Of a DNA stretch of 64,000 nucleotides, positions 34,938 to 44,192 are shown in pieces. Within the stretch, counting starts at the first letter, position 1. The number at the start of each line of letters is the position of its first letter. This stretch comes from Candidatus Koribacter versatilis Ellin345. GTDB taxonomy: Bacteria > Acidobacteriota > Terriglobia > Terriglobales > Acidobacteriaceae. The DNA is taken from positions 868,001 through 932,000 of the forward strand of contig NC_008009.1 in NCBI RefSeq assembly GCF_000014005.1. Reading direction: 5' to 3'. Made by a program: the position numbers and the translations under genes. The notes beneath the pieces were generated by a model. The model saw only the letters and a program-made list of their open reading frames with translations. It did not search any database and was not told the origin of the DNA.

Positions 34938-36353
34938 ATGCCCAGTCGCGGAGCGCTGTACATTCTCGTGTTCTTGGTGAGCCTGCTCATCTGCGCGCGC
35001 TCGCGTTCGCGCGGCCTTCGCCAGGGCGCGCTCCTCGTCGGCTGCTACGCCGTCTATATGACTTGGGGCAGTTGGTTCCTCGCAGTGCTCGCCGGGTCCA
35101 CGCTGATGAACTTCCTGCTCGGCCGGTGGATCCGCCGTTCGCCCACTCGTTTCGCCCTCGCGGTGGGCATTGCGCTGAATATAGTCGTGCTCGGCACCTT
35201 CAAGTACCTGCCGGAATCCGCCGTCTCCCTTCCATTCAGTTCGCTGCAAGCATTCGCACATCTCGCGCTGCCACTCGGCATTTCCTTCTGGACTTTCCAG
35301 GCAATGAGCTACCTCTTCGACCTCTATCGTGAAGAAGAACTCGATCCGACGCTGGCAGAATTCGCGATCTACATGGCGTTCTTCCCGGTGGTGATTTCCG
35401 GCCCTGTTTGCCGCCTGCCCGACATGCTTCCACAATTCCGCTCCGATTCCAGAACCCAAACGGATGCGATCGGACGTGGCCTCACCCGCATCGCCACTGG
35501 CGTCTTGATGATGCAGATCGCGCGCCTGCTTGGGCAGGGCATTCTCTCTGGTGACGGAATCAACTCCGGCTTCGACCGCGCGACGACCTGGGGCGGCACC
35601 GATGTCTGGTGCCTGGCGTTCGGCTACGGATTGCAGTTGTTCTTCGATTTCGCAGGATATTCGCACATCGCCATCGGCGCGGCGCAGGCCCTCGGCTTCA
35701 CCGTTCCCGAGAACTTCGATCGTCCATTCACTTCCACCACCCCCTCCGTCTTCTGGACCCGCTGGCACATGTCGCTCTCCTTCTGGATACGCGACTATGT
35801 TTTCCTGCCGCTGGCGGTGTTACGCCGGGAAGTCTGGTGGCGCAATCTCGCGCTGGTGATCGCGATGGTGCTCTTCGGCGCGTGGCACAAGGCGACATGG
35901 CTCTTTGTGCTATGGGGTGCATATCACGGCGTGTTGCTTGTCGCGCACCGCCTCATTCAATCGGCCCAGCGGAAGTACAACTGGAACCCCGGAGAAGGCC
36001 TGTGGACGCCACTTTCCTGGGCGGCAACGATGCTTGCAGTGAATTTCGGCTGGATCTTCTTCCGTGCGAATTCCTGGGAGCAAGCGCAGCGAATGCTCAT
36101 CGCGGCGGTTTCGCCGGGCACCTATTCCACACATTCGCTCAGCGATACTCTGTACGCTCTCGTGTTCGCAATCGCGTTTGGTTACGCAATTATCCTGATG
36201 CTCGCCGACACACTACACAAACAGCAGAGCGCGCTTTCCAGCAACCGTTGGCTCTGGTTGCCGGCTGTCTATATCGTGGTTCTCCTGCTTGTGTTGGGGA
36301 TGACCTACACTCGCGGTGCCGACGCCGCGCAGTTCATGTATCGCAATTTCTAA
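34938..36353 (+). CDS. MBOAT-family membrane O-acyltransferase (AlgI/DltB-like)
   Basis: 471 residues with about ten TMs. MBOAT marks: GISFWTFQAMSYLFDLYR, the region FDFAGYSHIAIGAAQALGF, FWTRWHMSLSFWIRDYVFLPL, and the catalytic His317 in GAWHKATW. AlgI and DltB move acyl or alanyl groups from a cytoplasmic donor to an envelope acceptor. GAGG lies 9 nt before the ATG. Its stop overlaps the stop of the SGNH gene by 4 bp. Next to a carrier protein and AMP ligase, the donor is probably an acyl-carrier thioester. Confidence 0.93.
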   Translation: MPSRGALYILVFLVSLLICARSRSRGLRQGALLVGCYAVYMTWGSWFLAVLAGSTLMNFLLGRWIRRSPTRFALAVGIALNIVVLGTFKYLPESAVSLPFSSLQAFAHLALPLGISFWTFQAMSYLFDLYREEELDPTLAEFAIYMAFFPVVISGPVCRLPDMLPQFRSDSRTQTDAIGRGLTRIATGVLMMQIARLLGQGILSGDGINSGFDRATTWGGTDVWCLAFGYGLQLFFDFAGYSHIAIGAAQALGFTVPENFDRPFTSTTPSVFWTRWHMSLSFWIRDYVFLPLAVLRREVWWRNLALVIAMVLFGAWHKATWLFVLWGAYHGVLLVAHRLIQSAQRKYNWNPGEGLWTPLSWAATMLAVNFGWIFFRANSWEQAQRMLIAAVSPGTYSTHSLSDTLYALVFAIAFGYAIILMLADTLHKQQSALSSNRWLWLPAVYIVVLLLVLGMTYTRGADAAQFMYRNF

Positions 36354-38008
36354 AATATCTGACCGTTAGGCGCGAAGACCGGAAAGCCGTCCCACGGCCG
36401 CGATTGCCGCAGTTCGTTCGCGCCAGCGTCGGGATTGTAGCGGAAGAGAAAGCGCCCAAAGCCATAGTGAAGAAGATGGTCATTCGGCGCCTGTTGCAGC
36501 GCCCGTTGATATTGCGCTGCCGTGTCCTGCGGGCTCTCGTCAGCCTGCTGCGCCTGCATTGAAATTCGAAGCAGCTGCTCGGAGTGGTTCGATTGGTTCG
36601 TGAACGGCGGCTTCTGCAACCGTTCCGCCATCTCGTGCGCGATTCGGATCCGATCGTGTCCGGTAAGCGCGAGCCATTCCTCGCATTCAGACTCTGACGG
36701 CACGTCGGCTTCGCCCGCCGTCGGCGATAGCTTGCCGGCAATCTTCAGAAACATCGCGCGCGCGAGCAGGTAATTTCCTGTCGGCGTCAAATGAACGTGT
36801 TCATAGATGAGATCGCCTCCGGTGATGCCATCAACGGCGTTCGCATACAGAAGTTGTTCTGCGTCCACCAACTCCGCGCCGCCGGATTCCGCCGTGCTGC
36901 GATTGATCGCGTTAATTCGGCTATCGGCGCGGAAGCGCAGGGTATCAAGGTCGCGGGCGCGTTCGAAGTGCTTGAGCGCCTCTTCGCGCTTGCCGAGCGC
37001 CAGTTGCACTCTCGCAATTCGAAACTCTAATTCCGCATACTCGTCGTCGATCGCAAGAGTTTGCGCGTAGAGCTTCAGTGCTTCAGAATGAGCACCGGCC
37101 TCTTCCAACTTCGCGCCCTCATTCACCAGAGTGTCCCACCGCTGCAACGCTTCTTTGCTCAACCCTGCCCGATGCAGCGAAGAGAAAGGTGCGCAGTCGC
37201 GCAAGTTCGTCGCTACGGTTGAGACAATCGCTGTCGCTCCCGCTCCGCGCAAGACCCCGATCGTGTCGCGTAGGTTGGCTTCGAAGTTCGCGTAAACATA
37301 AGGCATTAGAGGCGACGACTGCGGCACCTGCTTGTCGAGGAACATCTCCATGCCGCGCCATTCCAACTTCTGCATCCCGAGCTTGGTCAGCAGTTGTCCC
37401 GTGCGCGTGGTGTGGTACCAGATGCTGCTTCGAATCGCCGGTAATTCCATGGCAGACGCCGCAAACGCCGTCCCCGCGCCATACGGCCCCACGACCTCAT
37501 TGTTCCCCGAGTAGATGATCACCACGTCGGGTTTGAGCTTCGCAATCTCGCGCGCGATCGGCAATCCAACATGCGAATTGATGGCAACGGTGCCCGTGTT
37601 CATTACCTCGAACCTCATCTGCGGATACCGATTGCGCAACATGACTTCGAGATAGCGGCTGAACCCATACGCCGGATCAGGGTCTCCCATTGCCGCCGAT
37701 TCGCCGAGCACGAAAATTCGGTACGTGTTCTGCGCTTTCACTGCGGGAACCGCGAATAGAGTCGGCGTGTGAATGATGCCTGGAGGAAAATACGGCGCCG
37801 TGAAGAACAGGTTGTAGCAAGCCGCCGGTTGCTGTTCCATGGTGCAGGGAACGGTCAACGAAGTCGGAAATCCAACGTCGAAAACCCGCAGAGCGCCTTC
37901 CAGGCACCCGAGAATCAGCGCAGCTCCGAACACCGCGCAAAAGATCCGCATCACCCAAGTTTTGGCGGTGATGGGCGCGGTTACAACGGCTTGCGCTGTG
38001 GCGGACAT
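36350..38008 (-). CDS. SGNH-hydrolase-like protein with TPR segments (AlgX/DltD-like partner)
   Basis: 552 residues: N-terminal TM (about 18-36), then an SGNH/GDSL-like domain with the nucleophile in VLGESAAMGDP (Ser104), the oxyanion Asn in YSGNNEVVGP (about 177) and a probable His in EHVHLTPTGNYL (about 409). Between and after these are TPR helices (EYAELEFRIARVQLALGKR; AAQYQRALQQAPNDH). Such proteins pair with MBOAT transferases and act on the periplasmic side. Convergent 4-bp overlap with the MBOAT gene supports a shared function. Confidence 0.83.
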   Translation of the reverse strand: MSATAQAVVTAPITAKTWVMRIFCAVFGAALILGCLEGALRVFDVGFPTSLTVPCTMEQQPAACYNLFFTAPYFPPGIIHTPTLFAVPAVKAQNTYRIFVLGESAAMGDPDPAYGFSRYLEVMLRNRYPQMRFEVMNTGTVAINSHVGLPIAREIAKLKPDVVIIYSGNNEVVGPYGAGTAFAASAMELPAIRSSIWYHTTRTGQLLTKLGMQKLEWRGMEMFLDKQVPQSSPLMPYVYANFEANLRDTIGVLRGAGATAIVSTVATNLRDCAPFSSLHRAGLSKEALQRWDTLVNEGAKLEEAGAHSEALKLYAQTLAIDDEYAELEFRIARVQLALGKREEALKHFERARDLDTLRFRADSRINAINRSTAESGGAELVDAEQLLYANAVDGITGGDLIYEHVHLTPTGNYLLARAMFLKIAGKLSPTAGEADVPSESECEEWLALTGHDRIRIAHEMAERLQKPPFTNQSNHSEQLLRISMQAQQADESPQDTAAQYQRALQQAPNDHLLHYGFGRFLFRYNPDAGANELRQSRPWDGFPVFAPNGQIF

Positions 38009-38047
38009 GCGACCCGCTCATCATAGATTTCCTGCCGCACAAACCCC

Positions 38048-38063
38048 TGTGACGCCTATCACA
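38048..38063. promoter_or_regulatory. CRP/FNR-type palindrome, site 4 (SGNH / TPR paralog 2)
   Basis: TGTGA-CGCCTA-TCACA, exact match, 40 bp upstream of the SGNH start and about 210 bp upstream of TPR paralog 2. Confidence 0.6.
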
Positions 38064-38270
38064 AAGCGTCCGTTCAGCCAGCTTGCGTGAAATCGCGGAG
38101 CGCTGCGGGAATCTGCGCTACCCGCGCCCTCAGTCGGTCCGCCAATTGCCTTGTAAGTTGTTGAAATTATGAAGGCTTTCGTGGTGTGCAGGCTTGGCAG
38201 CTCAACTGCATTCAGTCTGGTTGGGCGGAGCTTCGCCATTGCTCCGCGGAAGTATCGAGAAGAGGTTTTC

Positions 38271-38960
38271 ATGACCGAAATTACGCCACAACCGGAAGCC
38301 AAACCGCAGCTATCCTGGACGCAAAAACAGGTCTACACCATGAGCGCGATCTGCGTCGTACTGGGCTTGGTGTTTGGCTATTTCCTGCGCGGGTCAGAGG
38401 GCGCGAGCGCACACACCCGCACCGACGCGGCGACCCAATCGCAACCGCAGCAAGGCATGCCTCCCCAGATGGGTGAGGGCGGTGGTCAGCCAATGCCGTC
38501 GCTCGACGACATGAAGCGCATGGCCGACAAGGCTGCCGAGCCCTTGCTCGCGCAACTCAAGAGCGATCCCAAGAACCCGCAGCTTCTGGTGAAGATCGGC
38601 AGCACCTATAAGAGCGCGCATCAGTTCAAGGAAGCTGCAAAGTATTTCGGCCAGGCTTTGGAACAGAACCCGAAGGACCTCGCACTGCGCAATGAAACCG
38701 GCGCGGACTTCTACTATGCCGGAGACGTGGACCAGGCGATTGCAATCTTCCAGGACGGCCTGAAATATTCGCCGAACGATCCGGCGACTCTACTCAACCT
38801 GGGCATGATCAAGCTGCGCAAAAAGAACGACCCGAAGGGTGCGGTCGAACTCTGGAAGCAACTGCTGGCGACCAATCCGAGCCTTGAACCGCAGAAGAAG
38901 CAACAGATTGAGAAGTTGATCGCCGACGCGCAAAGCGGCAAGCCGCTCGCGTCGAACTAA
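38271..38960 (+). CDS. Membrane-anchored TPR protein, paralog 2
   Basis: 229 residues from the ATG at 38271 (AGAGG upstream). Same plan as the 32051-32758 product: short basic N-terminus, one TM (VYTMSAICVVLGLVFGYFLRGSE), Gln/Gly/Pro linker, MPSLDDMKRMADK-like segment shared with MPSPEQLKTMADQ in the paralog, then three TPRs. The two genes flank the acyl cassette facing outward. A leader hairpin GCGGAGC/GCTCCGC (about 38225-38248) lies shortly before the start. Confidence 0.86.
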   Translation: MTEITPQPEAKPQLSWTQKQVYTMSAICVVLGLVFGYFLRGSEGASAHTRTDAATQSQPQQGMPPQMGEGGGQPMPSLDDMKRMADKAAEPLLAQLKSDPKNPQLLVKIGSTYKSAHQFKEAAKYFGQALEQNPKDLALRNETGADFYYAGDVDQAIAIFQDGLKYSPNDPATLLNLGMIKLRKKNDPKGAVELWKQLLATNPSLEPQKKQQIEKLIADAQSGKPLASN

Positions 38961-38974
38961 GACTCACCGTCTAC

Positions 38975-41053
38975 TTATCGCGCGCGTTGCTCGTGGACAC
39001 TTGGTCCGCAGGGCAACGCGCGCATTCGTTGGTTTGCGACCAATGGCTGGCGCTGCCATACCCAACTGTTTTGATCCTGCCAAATCGGATCGAGGTCGGT
39101 CGCAATCATCGTTCGGATGTTGTAGCGATCGCAAATTGCGTCTACCTCGTCGAGCGACATCATGGTGCGATAGGGCGCTTTGAGTTCTCCGATAGCAGCT
39201 TCGCACACGCTCGGATCGCCACCGAAGGCTGCACCACAGCTAGGGTCTCCCGCGGCGAACGGATGGTCCGCGTACAAATGAATGAAGGCGATTGCGGCCG
39301 ACTCGGCGTCGAACTGGTAGATCGCTTGTCGATCCATCCCCTTGTTTAATTGCGCTAGGCCTTGTTGCAAGTAGAAACCTTCGGCTCCGAGGTTCGGCAA
39401 TTGCAGAAATGTTTCCGCGCGCGGCTTCTGGTTCGTTTCCACGTACCACACGAAACCGCGGAGCAACGCCACTTGGCAGATCGTGCCGAGTACGCCGATC
39501 CACAGCGCTGCATGCAGGAGTGATTTGGTTGCGCCGCGGAATCGCCCTTCCGATTTCAGTAGATCCGAAGCGATCGGCGCTGCCCAGATCAAGAGCACAA
39601 ATTGAGCGGGCAAGATCCCGCGGAACCCGAGGTCATTTCCGTTGGTGACATCGGACTTGAAGATCGTCACGACAAACAGACAGCTTCCCAATAACAGCCA
39701 GGTGCAACGTTGCCATCGTTCCATCGGTGCTGTGCCCAGTGCCTCGCGCCGAAACTGGATAACAGCGACGCAAAAGAAGAATCCGAATTCGATGATGTAC
39801 ACCAGTGCAACGATCGGGATTTTGGCAAAATCGAGCACCACCGCGCTCTGTACACCGTGGGCACTCAGGAAGTCGATGGCCGCAGGGAAGTCGCGTAACG
39901 ATAAAACGGCAAACCGGGCTCCCGCCGCAGACGACTTGGTGAGCAGGTCGCGTAAGTACGGCGCTGCGAAGAGCAGCGAAAGTGCGGAGGCACCCGTCCA
40001 CGTTGCCAATGCGGTGAACCTTTGCTGTACCGCGAGCACAAGCATCCAGAGCGCGCAGAACACCGCGAACGTAAACGTCACATAGAGTGATAGTCCAGCG
40101 GCACTGGCGAACGCCATTCCGCCCAAAATCGCGGCCCAGATTTGTTCGGATCGCGAACGTTGCTCGCCTTCTGCAACGAAGAGCACCAGCAATCCCGTCA
40201 TGCATGCGATCAACGCGGCCACATGGTGCGGCACCCAAAGCAGAGATCCCATCCATGAGGTGACTTGGTTCGGATCCCACCACTCCATGTCGGAGATCAA
40301 ATAATGCAGTCGCGAACAGAGGATCGTGAAGGCGACAAGGTCCAGGCCGGTCACTGAAAGCAGTGCAATCCCGATGAGTGACTTGCGGCGCAGCTCAGAT
40401 TGTCGAGTGAAGTGCTTCAGGAAAAGCGGTACCAGCGATGCAAGTCCGAAACCTGCCCAGACCAAGCTTCCGTTCAAGCAAGCGCGCGCCGGAATTCTGG
40501 CGAGTTGGCCCGGCAACGCCGCGACGACATACCAGTAGTAGTAATAACGCAGGGTCGGCGAACCGCCGATATTGAAGAACGGATTCAGCGGCGGTGAGCC
40601 ATCGCGAATGGCGGCAGCAACGAATGGTACACGCACGCTGTGGTCGAAAACGGTCGTGCTCGGGTAGAGCCTGTCGCCAATCTGCAGGTCGACCGTCGAA
40701 AACAATGCGATCACTGCCCAGACAATCATGAAGATCAGCCCGATCTTCGTGCTGCGATCCATTGTCGAAAGCTTCCGGCCTCTCGATTCCTTCGCCAGTA
40801 AAGCCGCGCTCCCAACCGCTGCGAGAACGAACAACGCCAGCGTGACACGTGTCCCTGCGAACCTCTCCATAAGCACAGAGAGGGTCGGAACCATCGCGAT
40901 CGAAAGGGCGGCACTAATCAGCAACCGCTCGCTGCCTGACGCCGCGCGAAAACCGAATAGATTCGAGAACCAAGCCAGCAAAAAACCGGGTGGAAGGAGG
41001 AAGGCCGCAAACAGGAACGTGGCTGCAATCGATTCCAGGAGGGCAAGCAGCAT
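38975..41053 (-). CDS. Large polytopic membrane protein, GT-C-like
   Basis: I choose the ATG at 41053, giving 692 residues that begin in the first TM (MLLALLESIAATFLFAAFLL). About 14 hydrophobic segments are followed by a soluble C-terminal domain (from about residue 560). The loop with VFDHSVRVPFVAAAIRDGSPP and the aromatic LRYYYYWYV recall the first periplasmic loops of GT-C glycosyltransferases, but I cannot assign a family. The frame is open 52 codons upstream, which would cover the CRP-like site and is less likely. Confidence 0.7.
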   Translation of the reverse strand: MLLALLESIAATFLFAAFLLPPGFLLAWFSNLFGFRAASGSERLLISAALSIAMVPTLSVLMERFAGTRVTLALFVLAAVGSAALLAKESRGRKLSTMDRSTKIGLIFMIVWAVIALFSTVDLQIGDRLYPSTTVFDHSVRVPFVAAAIRDGSPPLNPFFNIGGSPTLRYYYYWYVVAALPGQLARIPARACLNGSLVWAGFGLASLVPLFLKHFTRQSELRRKSLIGIALLSVTGLDLVAFTILCSRLHYLISDMEWWDPNQVTSWMGSLLWVPHHVAALIACMTGLLVLFVAEGEQRSRSEQIWAAILGGMAFASAAGLSLYVTFTFAVFCALWMLVLAVQQRFTALATWTGASALSLLFAAPYLRDLLTKSSAAGARFAVLSLRDFPAAIDFLSAHGVQSAVVLDFAKIPIVALVYIIEFGFFFCVAVIQFRREALGTAPMERWQRCTWLLLGSCLFVVTIFKSDVTNGNDLGFRGILPAQFVLLIWAAPIASDLLKSEGRFRGATKSLLHAALWIGVLGTICQVALLRGFVWYVETNQKPRAETFLQLPNLGAEGFYLQQGLAQLNKGMDRQAIYQFDAESAAIAFIHLYADHPFAAGDPSCGAAFGGDPSVCEAAIGELKAPYRTMMSLDEVDAICDRYNIRTMIATDLDPIWQDQNSWVWQRQPLVANQRMRALPCGPSVHEQRAR

Positions 41054-41154
41054 AAAGTTTTGCAATTTCGGACTCCCGCCCTCCGCACGCCGAACGTCCT
41101 TCTTGCGCGTGCGAAATCTCGCGAAAATGCTCCCACAATCAGCGCACAACCGGA

Positions 41155-41170
41155 AGTGATTTCCGTCACA
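41155..41170. promoter_or_regulatory. CRP/FNR-type palindrome, site 5 (divergent membrane genes)
   Basis: AGTGA-TTTCCG-TCACA, one mismatch. It lies between two divergent membrane-protein genes, about 100 bp from the left start and 68 bp from the right one. Confidence 0.45.
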
Positions 41171-41237
41171 ACTTGCGGTGCGGACTGCACAGGGCGCGGC
41201 TTTTGCCACATGGTATGTTGAGCATCGAGGGAATGGC

Positions 41238-42734
41238 GTGGATGCGTTTCAAGAGATCGCAGCACTGCGGAAATTGCGGGCCCTGCAATTGCTCGCCCTG
41301 GTCGCGTTGTTCGGGGTGATCGGCGGTGTCGCGCTCAAGACGAAATACTGCGTCCTCGATCCCGACATCTTCTGGCACATAAAAGTAGGGGATTGGATCC
41401 TCGAGCACAAAGCCGTACCCCACACCGGAATCTTTTCGCAAACCGCCGCGCAGCGCCCGTGGACGGCCTATAGCTGGGGCTACGAGATTTTGCTCTCGCG
41501 CTCGTACGCGTGGTTCGGACTGGTTGGTCTCGGGAGCTTCGGCGTCTTTCTCACGTTCTTAGTCGCAGCAGCTTTATTTTGGGCGGTCTATCGACTGTCG
41601 GGCCGCTTCTGGACCGCCTGGTTGCTAACGGGCATCGGCGTCTATGCATTCTTGTTCAGCCTCATGCCGCGTCCAGTGTTCTTCTCCATGGCCATCTTTA
41701 CCATCCTGCTTTGCTGGCTGCTTGAGGCACAGCGCGATGGCAACATTCGCCGTCTCTATTGGCTACCACTCATGTTCGCTATCTGGGCGAACCTACATAT
41801 CCAGTTCACCTATGGGTTGGCGCTCCTCGGGTTGTTCATCACCGTCCAGGGATTGCAGTCGCTCGCACAGCGACTCATGCCAGGGCTGATGGAGCGTTAT
41901 TTCGCGCCCTCGACGCTGCCACTCGGAAAACTCATCGCGATCTTTGCGGGATGCATCGCAGCTTCGTGTATCGGGCCGTATTCCTATCACTTGTTCCTCG
42001 TGCTGCGTGAATACTCGAAAGCCAAGTTCACCTATGGCATGATCATCGAATTATTGCCGCTCAATTTCGAGACCCCGAGCCATTACTTCGAATTGCTGCT
42101 CGCAGCGGCGGCTTTCGTCGCCGTCGGCTCGCAGAAGAAGATTGATCCCTTCAAACTCGCATTTCTGATTATCGGCACTGTCATCGCCTTCCGTACCACC
42201 CGGGATGCCTGGTTTATCTGCATCCCTGCCGTCGCCTTTATCGCTGAGTGCACCGCCGCTTCCGAGCGCGAGCCACGGCTGAAGCTGGCGGAAACAGCCG
42301 GTGTCCTGGTCGGGTCGTTGTTTGTGCTTTTCCTGGTTGCACGCAACACCGACTTCAATCAGCGCGGTCTCGACGAAGCTGTGAGCGGATGGTACCCAGT
42401 AAACGCGGCGAATTTCCTTCGCAACAACCCGATGCCGGGGCCTCTCTACAACAGTTTCGATTGGGGCGGATTCTTGATCTGGTACCTGCCGCAGTATCCG
42501 GTTTCGGTCGATGGCCGAAACGATCTTTACGGAGACGAACTTGATGCTCTCCTTTATGGCAGCGAGTCCGGCGATCCGAACTACGTGAATGATCCGTACC
42601 TGAACGCAGCGGGTGTCGTGCTGCTAAGGAAGGAAGTCCCGCTCGCGAAATTGCTCACCGTAGACAAGCGCTTCCGCGTGATCTACCAGGACCAACTCTC
42701 CGCAATCTTCGTGCGGCGCGACGCCGGTCAGTAG
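41238..42734 (+). CDS. Polytopic membrane protein, paralog of the convergent neighbour
   Basis: 498 residues from a GTG at 41238 with GAGG 7 nt upstream. Ten or more TMs. The first loop has LDPDIFWHIKVGDWIL and the C-terminal soluble part GPLYNSFDWGGFLIWYLP and DGRNDLYGDE. The neighbour at 42735-44189 has GPLFNSLEWGGFIRWYLP and DGRANLYGDE in the same place, so the two are paralogs lying stop-to-stop. A GT-C-like or polysaccharide-related role is possible; no function known to me. Confidence 0.75.
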   Translation: MDAFQEIAALRKLRALQLLALVALFGVIGGVALKTKYCVLDPDIFWHIKVGDWILEHKAVPHTGIFSQTAAQRPWTAYSWGYEILLSRSYAWFGLVGLGSFGVFLTFLVAAALFWAVYRLSGRFWTAWLLTGIGVYAFLFSLMPRPVFFSMAIFTILLCWLLEAQRDGNIRRLYWLPLMFAIWANLHIQFTYGLALLGLFITVQGLQSLAQRLMPGLMERYFAPSTLPLGKLIAIFAGCIAASCIGPYSYHLFLVLREYSKAKFTYGMIIELLPLNFETPSHYFELLLAAAAFVAVGSQKKIDPFKLAFLIIGTVIAFRTTRDAWFICIPAVAFIAECTAASEREPRLKLAETAGVLVGSLFVLFLVARNTDFNQRGLDEAVSGWYPVNAANFLRNNPMPGPLYNSFDWGGFLIWYLPQYPVSVDGRNDLYGDELDALLYGSESGDPNYVNDPYLNAAGVVLLRKEVPLAKLLTVDKRFRVIYQDQLSAIFVRRDAGQ

Positions 42735-44189
42735 TTACTTCTTCACGACCACCGAAGCGAAATTGTCGGTATAGATTTCCTGGTACCGTTCCGTTAGGTC
42801 GGGGAATGTGGTGAGCGCCCGGCGCAGCGCCGAGTTCTTCGCGATCACGATCGTCTGCGCATCCGCAAACAGTGGAGCCGATTCCAGCCGTCGCCCGCCG
42901 AAGTACGTCGTCAGATATTCCCGGATCATCTCATCGCCGTAGAGATTGGCTCGGCCGTCGATCGACACGGGCTGCTCCGGCAAGTACCACCGGATGAACC
43001 CTCCCCACTCCAGGCTGTTGAACAGTGGCCCACGCAGGTTCTGTCCGCGAACCAGGTCACACGCTTTCACCGGCATGGACTCGCTTGCGAGCGCCATGAT
43101 GCGTTTATCGTTGGGGGCGATGGCAGCAAACAAAATGAAAAGAGCCGCGGTCGCACCGACAACAACCGGTTTGTGCCAGACACTGTTCGCGTTGGCGCCC
43201 ACTTCGCTGATTTGGTCATCACTCACCGTATCGCCGAGCACCGCGATTGCAGCCACAGCCACGAGCCATACATCGCGCTGAATCCGGAAGCCCAGGCAGG
43301 CAGCCAGGGTCAGCACGGCAAACGAGAAGATGTCCTTGGAACGTCGACGTCCAAGCGCGAGAAACGCGCCCATCACGAGAACAAGAATGAGGTAGTCCTG
43401 CGGCTGGCGGAATCCGAGCGGCCGCAGTTCGCCAAAATACTTGAAGGCCGCAGAGCCGTAGAGTGTCGGAAAAATCTGCGGCGCAAGATAGAACCCGTAG
43501 GGATTCAGAACCGTCGCCACTCCGGCGCCGACGCTCGCCAGCATGAGCGGCCGAAGCGGAACCTCAGCATGCTCCAGCCGATTGCGAACTGCCTCTCCGC
43601 CAACAAAGAGCGCAAGCACAATCAGTCCCAGCACAAACTGGATTTGAAAATTGCACCAGACCGCGAACAGCACCGGCAGGGCATAGAGCTGCCGCGCATC
43701 ATGCGTTCTGCGCCAGTGGAAGAGGAGCGCAAGTTCAATCCCGAAGCACACGATCGCCACATTGATCGGTGCCGCCACAAATTCCGGAAATACGAACTGC
43801 ATCACCGCCGCGATCACCAGCGCGAACCAGAACTTGCGGCGTCCACCGGCAAGCAGAAACGCCATCGCGGTAAGCGCGAGTTTCAGTGCCATGCCAACCA
43901 CCGTCACGGCGCGCAAGGAAAGCAGCTTGTACCCGATTCCCAGCACTGCGTCGAAGGCCCAATTCGTATCGATCCACGGAACGTTCACATATTGCGACAA
44001 GACGCAGCTTCGCGGAATCGCGTGTTGCGCCAGTATCCAGCGTCCGGTCGCGAGGTGGCCCCATACCTCATCAATCCGCGCCCAGGCAGGGAACAGCGCA
44101 GTCCGTCCGATCGCCACGGCGAACAACCCAATCAGGGCAATGGTTCGCAGGATCTTCCACGAACTCCCATTTGTATTTGGATCGGCCAC
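42735..44189 (-). CDS. Polytopic membrane protein at the end of the cytochrome cluster
   Basis: 484 residues from a GTG at 44189, three nt after the stop of the cytochrome gene, so it is probably translated from the cytochrome-cluster mRNA. About ten TMs; the first loop ARIDEVWGHLATGRWIL and the C-terminal DGRANLYGDE mirror the convergent paralog. Its cotranscription with multiheme cytochromes suggests a role in the same envelope assembly, for example glycosylation or assembly, but this is inference. Confidence 0.75.
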   Translation of the reverse strand: MADPNTNGSSWKILRTIALIGLFAVAIGRTALFPAWARIDEVWGHLATGRWILAQHAIPRSCVLSQYVNVPWIDTNWAFDAVLGIGYKLLSLRAVTVVGMALKLALTAMAFLLAGGRRKFWFALVIAAVMQFVFPEFVAAPINVAIVCFGIELALLFHWRRTHDARQLYALPVLFAVWCNFQIQFVLGLIVLALFVGGEAVRNRLEHAEVPLRPLMLASVGAGVATVLNPYGFYLAPQIFPTLYGSAAFKYFGELRPLGFRQPQDYLILVLVMGAFLALGRRRSKDIFSFAVLTLAACLGFRIQRDVWLVAVAAIAVLGDTVSDDQISEVGANANSVWHKPVVVGATAALFILFAAIAPNDKRIMALASESMPVKACDLVRGQNLRGPLFNSLEWGGFIRWYLPEQPVSIDGRANLYGDEMIREYLTTYFGGRRLESAPLFADAQTIVIAKNSALRRALTTFPDLTERYQEIYTDNFASVVVKK

Positions 44190-44192
44190 GAC

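Noticed and set aside
32051-38960. Bona fide D-alanylation (dlt) operon
   Set aside because: The ligase has FAAL-type rather than DltA-type motifs and the gene order is split over both strands, so only a functional analogy is claimed.
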